Positions 48,986-57,227 of a stretch of DNA of 64,000 nt are shown in pieces (positions within the stretch are counted from its first letter, which is position 1; every line of letters starts with the position of its first letter). The notes beneath the pieces are model-generated. The model was not told the origin of the DNA. It was given only the letters and a program-made list of their open reading frames with translations, and ran no database searches. Source of the DNA: Streptomyces maremycinicus (GTDB lineage: Bacteria > Actinomycetota > Actinomycetes > Streptomycetales > Streptomycetaceae). The position numbers and the translations under genes were made by a program. The stretch covers positions 558,001 to 622,000 of the forward strand of contig NZ_BBYG01000010.1 in the NCBI RefSeq assembly GCF_001184025.1, given 5' to 3'.

Positions 48986-49002
48986 GATTGACGGACGGGT
49001 AA
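48978..49002 (+). promoter_or_regulatory. Sigma-B-like stress promoter of the DUF5709 gene
   Basis: GCTT (48978-48981), a 15-nt spacer and GGGTAA (48997-49002) match the Streptomyces sigma-B pattern GNNT-N14/16-GGGTAY with one terminal mismatch. The downstream product belongs to a stress-associated family, which supports it. Its -35 shares bases with the opposing vegetative -35. Confidence 0.55.
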
Positions 49003-49106
49003 GTTCCGCTCCCGCTCGTGCGGGTGGCATGTGCCGCGATTGGAGCGGCCCGCACGGGAAACGCGGACGGGGAGAACGACAGCCCCCGAAGGCGAAGGAG
49101 CAACCC

Positions 49107-49568
49107 ATGGGTACGGAGTCCGGGGCGAGGGGCGACGACGTCTACCAGCCCACCGGGACGAACGAGGAGCAGCAGGACGCCGCCCCGCTCGACCTCCAGG
49201 ACGCCGTCGGCGAACGCACCTACGACGACGCCCTCGACGAGGGCTGGTCCCCGCCCGAGAAGCCGCTCGGCGTGACCAGGTACGGCACCACCGCGGCCGA
49301 ACAGCACGACGGCGAAAGCCTCGACCAGCGCCTCGCCCAGGAGGTCCCGGACGTCGCGGAACCGGCCGGTGACGGCGTCGGCGACCTGCCCGGCGGCGAG
49401 GGCGAACCCGTCGACGCCGAGGTCGGTGACCGGCGCGCGGGCCGGCTCGTCGCCCCCGACGAGGGCGCCCACCCCGAGGCCACCAAGGAGGAGATCGCCC
49501 GGGACGTGGGCATCGACGGCGGAGCGGCGGGCGCCGAGGAGGCCGCCGTCCACATCGTGGAGGAATGA
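49107..49568 (+). CDS. DUF5709 protein, probable stress-induced disordered protein
   Basis: A 153-aa acidic protein. DDVYQPTGTNEEQQDAAPLDLQDAVGER and YDDALDEGWSPPEKPLGVTRYGTTAAEQ are the hallmark of DUF5709. The rest, LDQRLAQEVPDV and DRRAGRLVAPDEGAHPEATKEEIARDVG, also fits. The composition (Asp, Glu, Gly, Pro) suggests disorder. The family is widely linked to the sigma-B osmotic/oxidative stress response in Streptomyces; no biochemical role is known. The ATG at 49107 has AAGGAG 6 nt upstream. It is monocistronic and reads towards the transhydrogenase gene. Confidence 0.85.
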   Translation: MGTESGARGDDVYQPTGTNEEQQDAAPLDLQDAVGERTYDDALDEGWSPPEKPLGVTRYGTTAAEQHDGESLDQRLAQEVPDVAEPAGDGVGDLPGGEGEPVDAEVGDRRAGRLVAPDEGAHPEATKEEIARDVGIDGGAAGAEEAAVHIVEE

Positions 49569-49625
49569 GCGGCCCGGCGCGCGCCCGTCGGCCGGTCGCG
49601 CGCCTGCCGGCCGCCCGCCCGCCCG

Positions 49626-51029
49626 TCAGTCACCGATGCGGTCCAACTGCCGTAGCCGGTTGGTGGCGTCGAGAGCGGCGACCTTGTACGACTCCGCCAG
49701 CGTCGGGTAGTTGAATACCGCGTCGACCAGGTAGTCGACGGTCCCGCCGCAGCCCATCACCGACTGCCCGATGTGGATCAGCTCGGTCGCCCCGGTGCCG
49801 AAGCAGTGCACCCCGAGCAGTTTCCGGTCCCCGGGCGAGACCAGCAGTTTCAGCATGCCGTGGGCGTCACCGATGATCTGCCCGCGGGCCAGTTCGCGGT
49901 AGCGGGCTATGCCGACCTCGAACGGCACGCTGTCCTCGGTGAGTTGGTCCTCCGTCCGGCCCACGAAGCTGATCTCCGGGATCGTGTAGATGCCGATCGG
50001 CTGGAGATGGTGCATCTGCCCGACGGGCTCTCCGCACGCGTGGTAGGCGGCCGCCCGGCCCTGCTCCATCGCCGTGGCCGCGAGCGCCGGGAAACCGATC
50101 ACGTCCCCCACCGCGTAGATGTGCGGGACCGGCGTGCGGTAGTGCTCGTCGACCTCGATCCGGCCGCGCCGGTCCGCCGCCAGCCCGGCCTTGTCCAGAT
50201 CCAGTTCGTCGGTCAGGCCCTGCCGCCCGGCCGAGTACATCACCGCGTCGGCCGGGATCTTCTTGCCGCTCTCCAGCACGGTCAGCGCACCCCGCGCGTG
50301 CCGTTCCACGGCCGCGACGGTCTCCCCGAAACGGAACGTCACCGCCAGGTCCCGCAGGTGGTACTTGAGCGACTCGATGACCTCGACGTCGCACATGTCG
50401 AGCATCCCGGCCCGCTTCTCCACCACCGTGACCCTGCTGCCGAGCGCGGCGAACATGGACGCGTACTCCATGCCGATCACACCCGCCCCGACGATCACCA
50501 TGGACTGCGGGACGCGCTCGATCGTCAGGACGTTGTCGGAGTCGAGGATGGTCCGCCCGTCGAACTCCACACTGTCCGGCCGGGCCGGCCGCGTCCCGGT
50601 GGCGATCACGACGTGCTCGGCGCTGATCAGCCGCTCGTTCCCGGTGATCTCCCGCAGACAGACGGTGTGGTCGTCGACGAACCGGCCGGTGCCGGCGAAC
50701 AGGGCGACGTGGTTGCGGGACAGCTGACTGCGGATGACATCGATCTCCCGCCCGACCACGTGCTCGGTACGGGCGGTCAGATCGGCGACGGTGATGTTCT
50801 CCTTGAGGCGGTAGCTCTGTCCGTACAGGTCCCGTTGGGTGAGACCGGTGAGGTAGAGCACCGCCTCGCGCAGGGTCTTGGAGGGAATGGTGCCGGTGTG
50901 GAGGGAGACCCCGCCGACCATGTCGGGGCGGTCGACGACGGCGACCCGGCGGCCCAGTTTGGCCGCGGCGATGGCGGCCTTCTGGCCGCCGGGACCTGAT
51001 CCGAGGACGAGCATGTCGAAGTCGGGCAT
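49626..51029 (-). CDS. sthA: Soluble pyridine nucleotide transhydrogenase
   Basis: A 467-aa FAD flavoprotein of the lipoamide-dehydrogenase fold that would move hydride between NADH and NADPH in the cytosol. The FAD motif is [15 protein letters not shown] near the N-terminus. The usual redox CxxxxC is replaced ([18 protein letters not shown]), as in SthA. The NAD(P) motif is [16 protein letters not shown], and the FAD ribityl motif is [10 protein letters not shown]. The dimer-interface part (about 340-467) is intact, with [14 protein letters not shown] and [17 protein letters not shown]. There is no ribosome binding site; CAGACT (51037-51042, minus strand) 7 nt before the ATG suggests a leaderless start. 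A 68-aa gene lies upstream in the same direction. Confidence 0.92.
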   Translation of the reverse strand: MPDFDMLVLGSGPGGQKAAIAAAKLGRRVAVVDRPDMVGGVSLHTGTIPSKTLREAVLYLTGLTQRDLYGQSYRLKENITVADLTARTEHVVGREIDVIRSQLSRNHVALFAGTGRFVDDHTVCLREITGNERLISAEHVVIATGTRPARPDSVEFDGRTILDSDNVLTIERVPQSMVIVGAGVIGMEYASMFAALGSRVTVVEKRAGMLDMCDVEVIESLKYHLRDLAVTFRFGETVAAVERHARGALTVLESGKKIPADAVMYSAGRQGLTDELDLDKAGLAADRRGRIEVDEHYRTPVPHIYAVGDVIGFPALAATAMEQGRAAAYHACGEPVGQMHHLQPIGIYTIPEISFVGRTEDQLTEDSVPFEVGIARYRELARGQIIGDAHGMLKLLVSPGDRKLLGVHCFGTGATELIHIGQSVMGCGGTVDYLVDAVFNYPTLAESYKVAALDATNRLRQLDRIGD

Positions 51030-51092
51030 CCTCGGGAGTCTGGCAGCCGCGGGGCCCGCCGCGAAAGGGTGAGCCCCGATTGCCCCGAATGA

Positions 51093-51299
51093 CTAGGGCA
51101 GCAGCTTCTCGATCGCGGTGGGTCCCTCCTCGGCGAGCTTGCGCCTGGCCCACTCGAGATTGCGCGGGGTGAGGTCCCGGCCGGTGACGAGGACCATGTC
51201 CTCGGGCGACACCTCGGTGCCGGTACGCGTGTGGAGCAGGTTGTCCGGGGTGGCGCGGTCCGGGGAGGGCTGGGCGGCGCCGGGTTCTGACGTCGGCAT
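51093..51299 (-). CDS. Small conserved-looking protein, 68 aa
   Basis: Starts MPTSEPGAAQPSPDRATPDN. The C-terminal half is ordered: EVSPEDMVLVTGRDLTPRNLEWARRKLAEEGPTAIEKLLP, two strands or a turn, then a helix. No cysteine or membrane segment. The ATG at 51299 has GAGGAG 7 nt upstream, an excellent site. It reads towards the transhydrogenase gene, 63 nt away, and could share its transcript although that gene seems to have its own promoter. Function unknown. Confidence 0.7.
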   Translation of the reverse strand: MPTSEPGAAQPSPDRATPDNLLHTRTGTEVSPEDMVLVTGRDLTPRNLEWARRKLAEEGPTAIEKLLP

Positions 51300-51447
51300 G
51301 ATGTCTGCTCCTCGCGTCCGAAGGGAGGCTTCGGCCCGGTGCGGTCATCGGGTCCACTAACACCATTCATCCTGGAGCCGCAGCCTGCAATCCCGATCAG
51401 CTCCGGCCCGAGATGCCGGGAAGATCCACCCGGCGTCTAATGGCCCC

Positions 51448-53691
51448 ATGGCTCCCACCACCGCCGGGAAACCGCACCGCGGGGGACTGCGCAGGCTCGG
51501 TGCCTGGTGCGCCCGTCACTTCCTGATCGTCATCGTCGCCTGGGTCGTGGCCGTCGTGGCCCTCCAGGCGGTCAACCGCTCCGTCGGCGGGACCTACGAG
51601 GACAACTTCCAGCTGCCGGGCGTGCAGTCCACGGACGGCCTGGACGTGCTCAAGGCGCACGACCCGCAGGCCGGCGGCTACAGCAGCCAGATCGTCCTGC
51701 ACGACGACCAGCCCGTGACCACGCTGAGCTCCCAGCTGTCCACCGCCGTCGGCGACCTCCAGAAGCTCCCCCACGTGCTCACGGCCGTGAACCCGCTCTC
51801 CGTGACCTCGTCGAAGGTCGGCCCGGTCTCCGGCGACGGAAAGACCGCGTACGTCACCGTCCGCTTCGACGTACAGCCCTCCACCCTCGGCGACGACTAC
51901 CTGGACGGCGTCGACAAGGCCGTCCAGCCGCTGCGGGCGGCCGGTGCCGACGTCGAGTACGGCGGATCGCTCGGCGAACTGGCCCGCCCCGCCCCGAACG
52001 ACCGGATCAGCGAGCTCATCGGCTTCGCGGTCGCCATCGTCGTCCTGCTCGTCGGCTTCGGCAGTGTCATCGCGGCCGGACTGCCCCTGGTCACCGCCCT
52101 GATCAGCGTGGTCGGAGGGCTCGCCTGCCTCGGGCTGCTGGCCGCCGCCTTCACCTTCGCGACCGTCTCGCCGACCCTCGCCACCATGATCGGACTGGGC
52201 GTCGGCATCGACTACGCCCTCTTCCTCACCACCCGGCACCGGCAGAACCTCATGGACGGCGCCGACCCCGCCGAGGCCGCCGGACACGCCAACGCCACCA
52301 GCGGGCGGGCCGTGCTGGTGTCCGGCACCACCGTGATCATCGCGCTGGCCGGCCTGTACGCGTCCGGGGTGTCCTTCATCGGCAAACTCGGACTCGCCGC
52401 CGCCGTCACCGTCGTCACCGCCGTCATCGGCGCCCTCACCCTCGTGCCCGCCCTCCTCGGGCTCATCGGCAGACGCATCGACCGCTACCACGTCCGGAAA
52501 CCGGTCGCCGAGACCGACGCCGAACCGGGCGCCACCCCGCACGGCACCTGGCACCGCTACGCCAGACGCGTCGAACGCAGGCCCTGGGAGTACCTGGGCG
52601 CCGGAGTCGCCGTCATCGCGATCCTCGCCATCCCGGTCTTCTCCATCCAGCTCGGCCACATCGGCGACGGCGCCGACCCGACCTCGTTCACCGACCGGCG
52701 GGCCTACGACCTGATGACCGACGCCTTCGGGCCCGGCTCCAACGGTCCCCTCACCGTCGTCATCGACCAGAGCGACGTCCCGTCCGACAAACGCTCCGAC
52801 CTCTCCGCCCAGGCGCAGAAGACACTGGGCGCGGTGCCCGGCGCGGCCACGGTCACCCCCCTGACCCCCACCAGCGACGGCGACGTGCTGCTCGCGACCG
52901 TCTACTCCCAGCAGGCCCCGCAGGACGCGAGCACCACCGCCCTGACCAACCGGCTCGTCGACGACACCCTCCCCGACGCGGTCTCCGGGTACGACGCCAA
53001 GGGCTATGTCACCGGCACCACGGCCGCCCAGGTCGACTTCCGCGACATCGTCGCCAGCCGGCTGCCCCTGATCATCGGCGTGGTCGTCCTGCTCGCCTTC
53101 CTGATCATCCTCGCGGTGTTCCGCGGCCTCCTCGTCGCGGTCAAGGCCGCCGTCCTCAACGTCCTGTCGATCACCGCCTCGTACGGCGTGGTCGTCGCCG
53201 TCTTCCAATGGGGCTGGGGCGGGCCCGCGCTGGGCGTCCACGGCGACGTGCCCATCGAGAGCTATGTGCCGATGATGATGTTCGCGATCATCTTCGGCCT
53301 CAGCATGGACTACGAGATCTTCCTGCTGTCCCGGGTGCACGAGGCATGGATGCGCACCGGCGACGCCAAGGACTCGGTCGCCCACGCCCTGGAGATCACC
53401 GCCCGGGTCATCACCTGCGCGGCCCTGATCATGGTGAGCGTGTTCTCGGCGTTCATCATCAGCGACAACATCGTCGTCAAGATGCTGGGCCTCGGCCTCG
53501 CCGTCAGCGTGCTCATCGACGCCACCGTGGTACGGCTGCTCATGGTGCCCGCCGTCATGACCCTGCTGGGGGCGCGCGCCTGGTGGACCCCGCACTGGCT
53601 GGACCGGATCCTGCCGCACATCGACGCCGAGGGCGACGCGGAGACCCTCAGCGGTCCGCCGGACCCACCGGCGCGAGAGCGAGCATCGTGA
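51448..53691 (+). CDS. MMPL/RND-family membrane transporter
   Basis: A 747-aa exporter with two sets of about six helices. Each set follows a large loop domain. Motifs typical of MMPL proteins are [20 protein letters not shown] and [19 protein letters not shown], the Asp-Tyr pairs that relay protons in helices 4 and 10. The extracytoplasmic loops lie about 45-185 and 420-560. Substrates of relatives are lipids, glycolipids or natural products. The ATG at 51448 has no ribosome binding site; TCTAAT (51436-51441) is 6 nt away, implying leaderless translation. The C-terminus overlaps the convergent PP2C gene by 44 bp. No partner lipid-synthesis gene is close. Confidence 0.9.
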   Translation: MAPTTAGKPHRGGLRRLGAWCARHFLIVIVAWVVAVVALQAVNRSVGGTYEDNFQLPGVQSTDGLDVLKAHDPQAGGYSSQIVLHDDQPVTTLSSQLSTAVGDLQKLPHVLTAVNPLSVTSSKVGPVSGDGKTAYVTVRFDVQPSTLGDDYLDGVDKAVQPLRAAGADVEYGGSLGELARPAPNDRISELIGFAVAIVVLLVGFGSVIAAGLPLVTALISVVGGLACLGLLAAAFTFATVSPTLATMIGLGVGIDYALFLTTRHRQNLMDGADPAEAAGHANATSGRAVLVSGTTVIIALAGLYASGVSFIGKLGLAAAVTVVTAVIGALTLVPALLGLIGRRIDRYHVRKPVAETDAEPGATPHGTWHRYARRVERRPWEYLGAGVAVIAILAIPVFSIQLGHIGDGADPTSFTDRRAYDLMTDAFGPGSNGPLTVVIDQSDVPSDKRSDLSAQAQKTLGAVPGAATVTPLTPTSDGDVLLATVYSQQAPQDASTTALTNRLVDDTLPDAVSGYDAKGYVTGTTAAQVDFRDIVASRLPLIIGVVVLLAFLIILAVFRGLLVAVKAAVLNVLSITASYGVVVAVFQWGWGGPALGVHGDVPIESYVPMMMFAIIFGLSMDYEIFLLSRVHEAWMRTGDAKDSVAHALEITARVITCAALIMVSVFSAFIISDNIVVKMLGLGLAVSVLIDATVVRLLMVPAVMTLLGARAWWTPHWLDRILPHIDAEGDAETLSGPPDPPARERAS

Positions 53692-54757
53692 CGTCGTCTC
53701 GGACGGCGGGACAGTGCCGCCGGACGTCCCGCCACACCCGCTCGGTCGTCGTCGCGGGGTCGGCGCCGGCGGCGAGCGCGGGCAGCCGGTCGAGCAGGGG
53801 GTAGAAGACTCCGGCGGCGTCCCTGGCCTCCGAGACGCCGTCGGAGGCCAGGAAGAGACGGTCGCCGGGGAGCAGCCGCACCACCCGGGCCGTGAGCGGG
53901 GCGCCCTCCGGGAGACCCAGCCCCAGGGGAGTCCACGGGACGACGTCCAGCTCGGTGGCGGTGTCCCCGCGCAGCAGCACCGGCGGGGGATGCCCGCAGA
54001 CGACCACGCGCACGGCGTCCGCGTCCGGCGTGAACTCCAGCAGGACCGCCGTCGCGAACAGCTCGGCGTGCGTGACCCGCGCCGAGTCCACGGTCAGCCG
54101 CCGGTCGAGGCGGGCGGCCACCCGCGCCAGGTCGGGCTGGTCCAGCACCGCCTCCCGGAACGCCCCCAGGAGCGAGGCCACCGTCGCCACCGCCGCCAGC
54201 CCGTGCCCCTGGACGTCGCCCAGCACCGCCCGCACCCCGTAGGCGCTCGTGCGGACGTCGAAGAAGTCACCGCCGACCAGCGTCCCGCGCTGCGCCGCCC
54301 GGTACAGACCCGCGCAGCGCACCGCACCCACCCGCTCCGGGACCGGCGGCACGACGGCGTTCTGCGCGGCCTCGGCGATCGTGCGCTCGGTGTCCAGCTG
54401 GGCGTCCCTCCGACGCCGGACGAACGCCACGAACACGCTCAGCACCGCGACGAAGGACACCGTCAGCACATCGGTCCGGCCCGGCCGGTCGAGCTGGAGC
54501 GCCGGCAGGTCGAGCATCACGACCACGACCGCGCCGAGCAGCGCGGTCGCCGCAGGACCGTACGACAGCACCGCCAGCGGCGGGATCGCGCCCAGCATGA
54601 ACCCGATGTCCAGCGGCTCGGGGCTGGCCAGCGTGGCGGCGCACACGCCCGCGACCAGGAGGAGCGGCAGCGCCCGCACCCAGCGCGGCGGCGGCGCGCC
54701 CCGCAGCCAGCTCCGCCGTTCCCCGTCGAGTTGTCGTCCCACATCCCCACGCTCCAC
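53648..54757 (-). CDS. Membrane-bound PP2C phosphatase (SpoIIE/RsbU type)
   Basis: A 369-aa protein. About four short membrane helices fill residues 25-115 ([59 protein letters not shown]). A linker helix leads to a PP2C domain (about 140-365) with [42 protein letters not shown] and [10 protein letters not shown]. The metal-binding Asp/Gly residues are intact. These act on anti-sigma antagonists, with membrane state as a possible input. Start is GTG at 54757 without clear ribosome binding site; shorter starts are possible. It overlaps the end of the MMPL gene by 44 bp in the opposite direction. It is a second PP2C alongside 23818-26208. Confidence 0.86.
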   Translation of the reverse strand: MERGDVGRQLDGERRSWLRGAPPPRWVRALPLLLVAGVCAATLASPEPLDIGFMLGAIPPLAVLSYGPAATALLGAVVVVMLDLPALQLDRPGRTDVLTVSFVAVLSVFVAFVRRRRDAQLDTERTIAEAAQNAVVPPVPERVGAVRCAGLYRAAQRGTLVGGDFFDVRTSAYGVRAVLGDVQGHGLAAVATVASLLGAFREAVLDQPDLARVAARLDRRLTVDSARVTHAELFATAVLLEFTPDADAVRVVVCGHPPPVLLRGDTATELDVVPWTPLGLGLPEGAPLTARVVRLLPGDRLFLASDGVSEARDAAGVFYPLLDRLPALAAGADPATTTERVWRDVRRHCPAVRDDVTMLALAPVGPADR

Positions 54758-54861
54758 CGTGGCCGAGGCGGGCGCACGCCGAAAAACCGGTGGACGCGAT
54801 CAAGGAGCACCCCCTAGCGTGTGAGCGCACGCCCGGACACCCACGGAAGGAGGCGAGCGCC

Positions 54862-54918
54862 ATGCGAACCGCAGACATCCCGCGCTCCCGCTCCGTGACC
54901 CCGGCGTGCCGCGTCTGA
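54862..54918 (+). CDS. 18-aa putative leader peptide ORF
   Basis: An ATG at 54862 with an ideal GGAAGGAGG 8 nt upstream opens MRTADIPRSRSVTPACRV and stops at 54916. It is too short for a functional protein and lies 55 nt before the GNAT gene. Its middle codons are inside one arm of a 9-bp inverted repeat (54882-54890 with 54936-54944). The arrangement fits translation-coupled attenuation, with two Arg, three Ser and one Cys as possible sensed codons. Confidence 0.45.
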   Translation: MRTADIPRSRSVTPACRV

Positions 54919-54944
54919 CCCCCGTCCGACGCCCCCGGGAGCGC
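54882..54944 (+). promoter_or_regulatory. Candidate attenuator hairpin of the GNAT gene
   Basis: GCGCTCCCG (54882-54890) and CGGGAGCGC (54936-54944) are exact complements. The left arm is within the leader ORF, so a ribosome there would open the stem. The right arm lies 29 nt before the GNAT start codon and could free or hide the GGAGG. Confidence 0.4.
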
Positions 54945-54973
54945 ACCACGCCGTACGCGACCCGGAGGAATCC

Positions 54974-55861
54974 GTGACCGATCTGGTCATCCGCGCTCTC
55001 GACGAGAGCGACGTCCATCTGTTCGACACCCTGCCCGACCCGCTGCGCGCCGCCGACGCCTTCGGCAGGATCGATTACCGGCCCGACTGGAAGCGGGTCG
55101 CCCTGCGGGACGGCCGGGTCGTCGCCCGCGCCGTCTGGTGGGGCGGGCCCGAGGACGGCGAACCGCTCGTCGTGGAGTGGTTCGACTTCGCCGACGGCGA
55201 GGAGGAGGCCGCGGCCGAACTCCTGCGCACCGCTCCGTGGCAGGTCGGCCTGGAACTCGTCATGCCGGGCGGCTGGCGCGAGGACCCCGTCATGCGGGCC
55301 GCCTCCGAGGCCCGGCACGCCGCCGCGCGCGCGGCCGGCCACACCCCGCTGGTGGAACGCTTCGTGTACCGGTGGACCCCGGAGTGCGGGCTGCCCGACC
55401 GTCCCGGCCGCCTGCGTTTCGCCCCGGAACCGGACGACGCGGTGTTCTTCGACGCCCTGCGCCGCATCCACTCCGACACCCTCGACGCCCACGCCCGCAA
55501 GGCCATCGCGGCGGGCGGCCTCGACCAGGCCGCCCAGGAGGAGATCGACTTCTTCCGCTGGTGCCCCTCCCCGCGCGAGTGGTGGCAGGTCGCCCGCACC
55601 CCGGCAGGAGAACTGGCCGGGATCCACATCCCGGCCCACAACCCCTCGGGGCCCTGCGTCGGCTTCATCGGCGTGCTGCCCGAGCATCGCGGTCACGGCT
55701 TCGCCTACGACCTGCTCGCCGAGTGCACCCACTATCTCGTCGAGCGGGGCGCCGAGTTCATCGCCGCCGCCACCGACCAGGGGAACCTCCCGATGGCGGC
55801 GCACTTCGCGAAGGCCGGCTATCCGATCGTGCGGGAGCGGGTGAACTTCGAGGTGCGCTGA
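54974..55861 (+). CDS. GNAT-family N-acetyltransferase
   Basis: A 295-aa protein with an acetyl-CoA pocket in the C-terminal half: CVGFIGVLPEHRGHGFAYDLLAE is motif A (RGHGxA-type) and DQGNLPMAAHFAKAGYPIVRERVNFEV is the family C-terminal end. The N-terminal half looks like a second, degenerate GNAT-like fold, giving a double-domain layout as in mycothiol synthase-related enzymes. The GTG at 54974 has GGAGG 5 nt upstream. A leader ORF and hairpin precede it. The acceptor substrate is unknown. It ends at an 18-bp hairpin shared with the convergent gene. Confidence 0.85.
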   Translation: MTDLVIRALDESDVHLFDTLPDPLRAADAFGRIDYRPDWKRVALRDGRVVARAVWWGGPEDGEPLVVEWFDFADGEEEAAAELLRTAPWQVGLELVMPGGWREDPVMRAASEARHAAARAAGHTPLVERFVYRWTPECGLPDRPGRLRFAPEPDDAVFFDALRRIHSDTLDAHARKAIAAGGLDQAAQEEIDFFRWCPSPREWWQVARTPAGELAGIHIPAHNPSGPCVGFIGVLPEHRGHGFAYDLLAECTHYLVERGAEFIAAATDQGNLPMAAHFAKAGYPIVRERVNFEVR

Positions 55862-55868
55862 CGGCCCG

Positions 55869-55917
55869 GCGGAGCCCGTGGGACACCACCCGCCAGGTCG
55901 TGTCCCGCGGGCTCCGC
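55869..55917. terminator. 18-bp hairpin between convergent genes
   Basis: Left arm 55869-55886 (GCGGAGCCCG then GGGACAC) and right arm 55900-55917 pair along 18 positions with one G-U. It is just after the GNAT stop and 11 nt before the end of the oxidoreductase gene, so it serves both. Confidence 0.8.
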
Positions 55918-55927
55918 TGTCGGTGGG

Positions 55928-56818
55928 TCAGCGTGCGCCGCCCGCCAGCAGTGCCTCGGCGTCGGCCAGGATCCGCGTGACGCGCAGGCCGAACGCGGCG
56001 TCGCAGGCGTGCGGTCGGCCGTCCCGGGCCGACGCGAGCAGCGCGTCGGCGGCCCGGGTGAGGGCGTCGGCGGCGTCGCCGCCCTCGTGGGGGAGCCGGG
56101 TCACCCCGGCCGTCCCGCGCAGTTCCACGCCCGCGCCCGTCGCCGCCGGCGGGGCGGTCAGGCTGAGCGTCAGGGTGCTGGAGGCGCCGTCCACATGGTC
56201 CAGGACCACATGGACGGTGTCGCGGGGACCGCGGGCCGCGGCCGACACCCGGCGGACGTCGCCGAGGACCGGCAGCAGCACGGACAGCGCGTGCGGACCG
56301 ACGTCCCACAGCGCGCCCTTCTCACCGCGCCAGGGCGTGGCGAAGGGGTGGTCGCCCGTCCCGTGGAACACATCGCCCAGCCACTGCGCGTGTCCCGTGA
56401 ACCATCCCCCGGCCTGCGCCTGTTCGGCGATCCAGGCACCGGCCTCGGGCAGGAAACGGGTGGTGAAGAAGACGACCGAGGCGACCCCGGTCTCCTCGAC
56501 GGCCCGGACCACGGCCCGCGCTCCCGCAACCGTCGCGGCGACGGGCTTGTCGAGCAGGAGATGACAGCCGGCCGCGGCGGCCCGCACCGCGAGCGGCGCC
56601 TGGACGTCCGGGGGAAGCGCGACGGCCACCGCGTCCACCTCCGTGAGGAGGGTGTCCACCTCGTCGTAGGCCCGTGTCCCGTGCCGGTCGGCGAGTTCCT
56701 TCGCCGCCTCCGGGCGCCGGCCCCAGACGCCGACGAAGTCGAGCGCGCCGTGCGCTTCCAGGACGGGGGCGTGGACCATCCGCGCCCAGGGGCCGGTGCC
56801 GAGCAGACCGATACGCAT
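55928..56818 (-). CDS. Gfo/Idh/MocA-family NAD(P)-dependent oxidoreductase
   Basis: A 296-aa enzyme. The N-terminal Rossmann fold starts RIGLLGTGPWARMVHAPVLEAHG (GxGxxA-like) and includes AVAVALPPDVQAPLAVRAAAAG and HLLLDKPVAATVAGA, the DKP motif near the active site (EKP in most relatives). The C-terminal domain is shorter than usual and contains GALWDVGPHALSVLLPVLG, with the catalytic-type His. These enzymes act on sugars, inositols or similar polyols. The ATG at 56818 has GGGAGA 9 nt upstream; the open frame of 13 codons upstream is not used. No sugar operon is adjacent. It ends at the hairpin shared with the GNAT gene. Confidence 0.87.
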   Translation of the reverse strand: MRIGLLGTGPWARMVHAPVLEAHGALDFVGVWGRRPEAAKELADRHGTRAYDEVDTLLTEVDAVAVALPPDVQAPLAVRAAAAGCHLLLDKPVAATVAGARAVVRAVEETGVASVVFFTTRFLPEAGAWIAEQAQAGGWFTGHAQWLGDVFHGTGDHPFATPWRGEKGALWDVGPHALSVLLPVLGDVRRVSAAARGPRDTVHVVLDHVDGASSTLTLSLTAPPAATGAGVELRGTAGVTRLPHEGGDAADALTRAADALLASARDGRPHACDAAFGLRVTRILADAEALLAGGAR

Positions 56819-56952
56819 ACCGCTGACTCTCCCTGATGCCGACCGACGTGACGCCATGACCGAGGGGTGGGGGGGATGACGTCCTCACTCCGCCCGCGAG
56901 CCTCGCACACCGGCGCCTTCCGGGACACCCCGGTGGGTGCCCGCGGGGCCGG

Positions 56953-57183
56953 TCAGGCCGCCCGGGCCTCCGCCGAGCCGGAGTCGTCCGCCATCGGGCC
57001 GGCGGCGGGGGTACCCCGGACCAGGCGGAGATGGCGCCGGCGCCCGGCATGGCGCCGCTTGGCCGGGACCGGCGTGAGCAGGCGGTCCTCGACCCGGTCC
57101 ATGACCGCCATCAGCACGGACAGCAGGGGCAGCAACAGCACGGCGACCCAGAGCACGGTTCTCTCCTCGGCAGACGACGCCAT
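56953..57183 (-). CDS. Small single-pass membrane protein, 76 aa
   Basis: One membrane helix (VLWVAVLLLPLLSVLMAVMDRVEDR in two pieces) is followed by a basic, Arg/His-rich cytoplasmic-type tail and an acidic end. The ATG at 57183 has GGAG 8 nt upstream; a GTG nine codons in has GAGGAG 4 nt upstream, so the N-terminus may be shorter. Proteins of this type are common as uncharacterised small membrane proteins in Streptomyces. It lies 44 nt downstream of the decarboxylase gene in the same direction, so both may be on one transcript. Confidence 0.65.
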   Translation of the reverse strand: MASSAEERTVLWVAVLLLPLLSVLMAVMDRVEDRLLTPVPAKRRHAGRRRHLRLVRGTPAAGPMADDSGSAEARAA

Positions 57184-57227
57184 GCCGGGTGCTCCGGATC
57201 GCGCCGATGATGCCTGCCGGGCACGGG

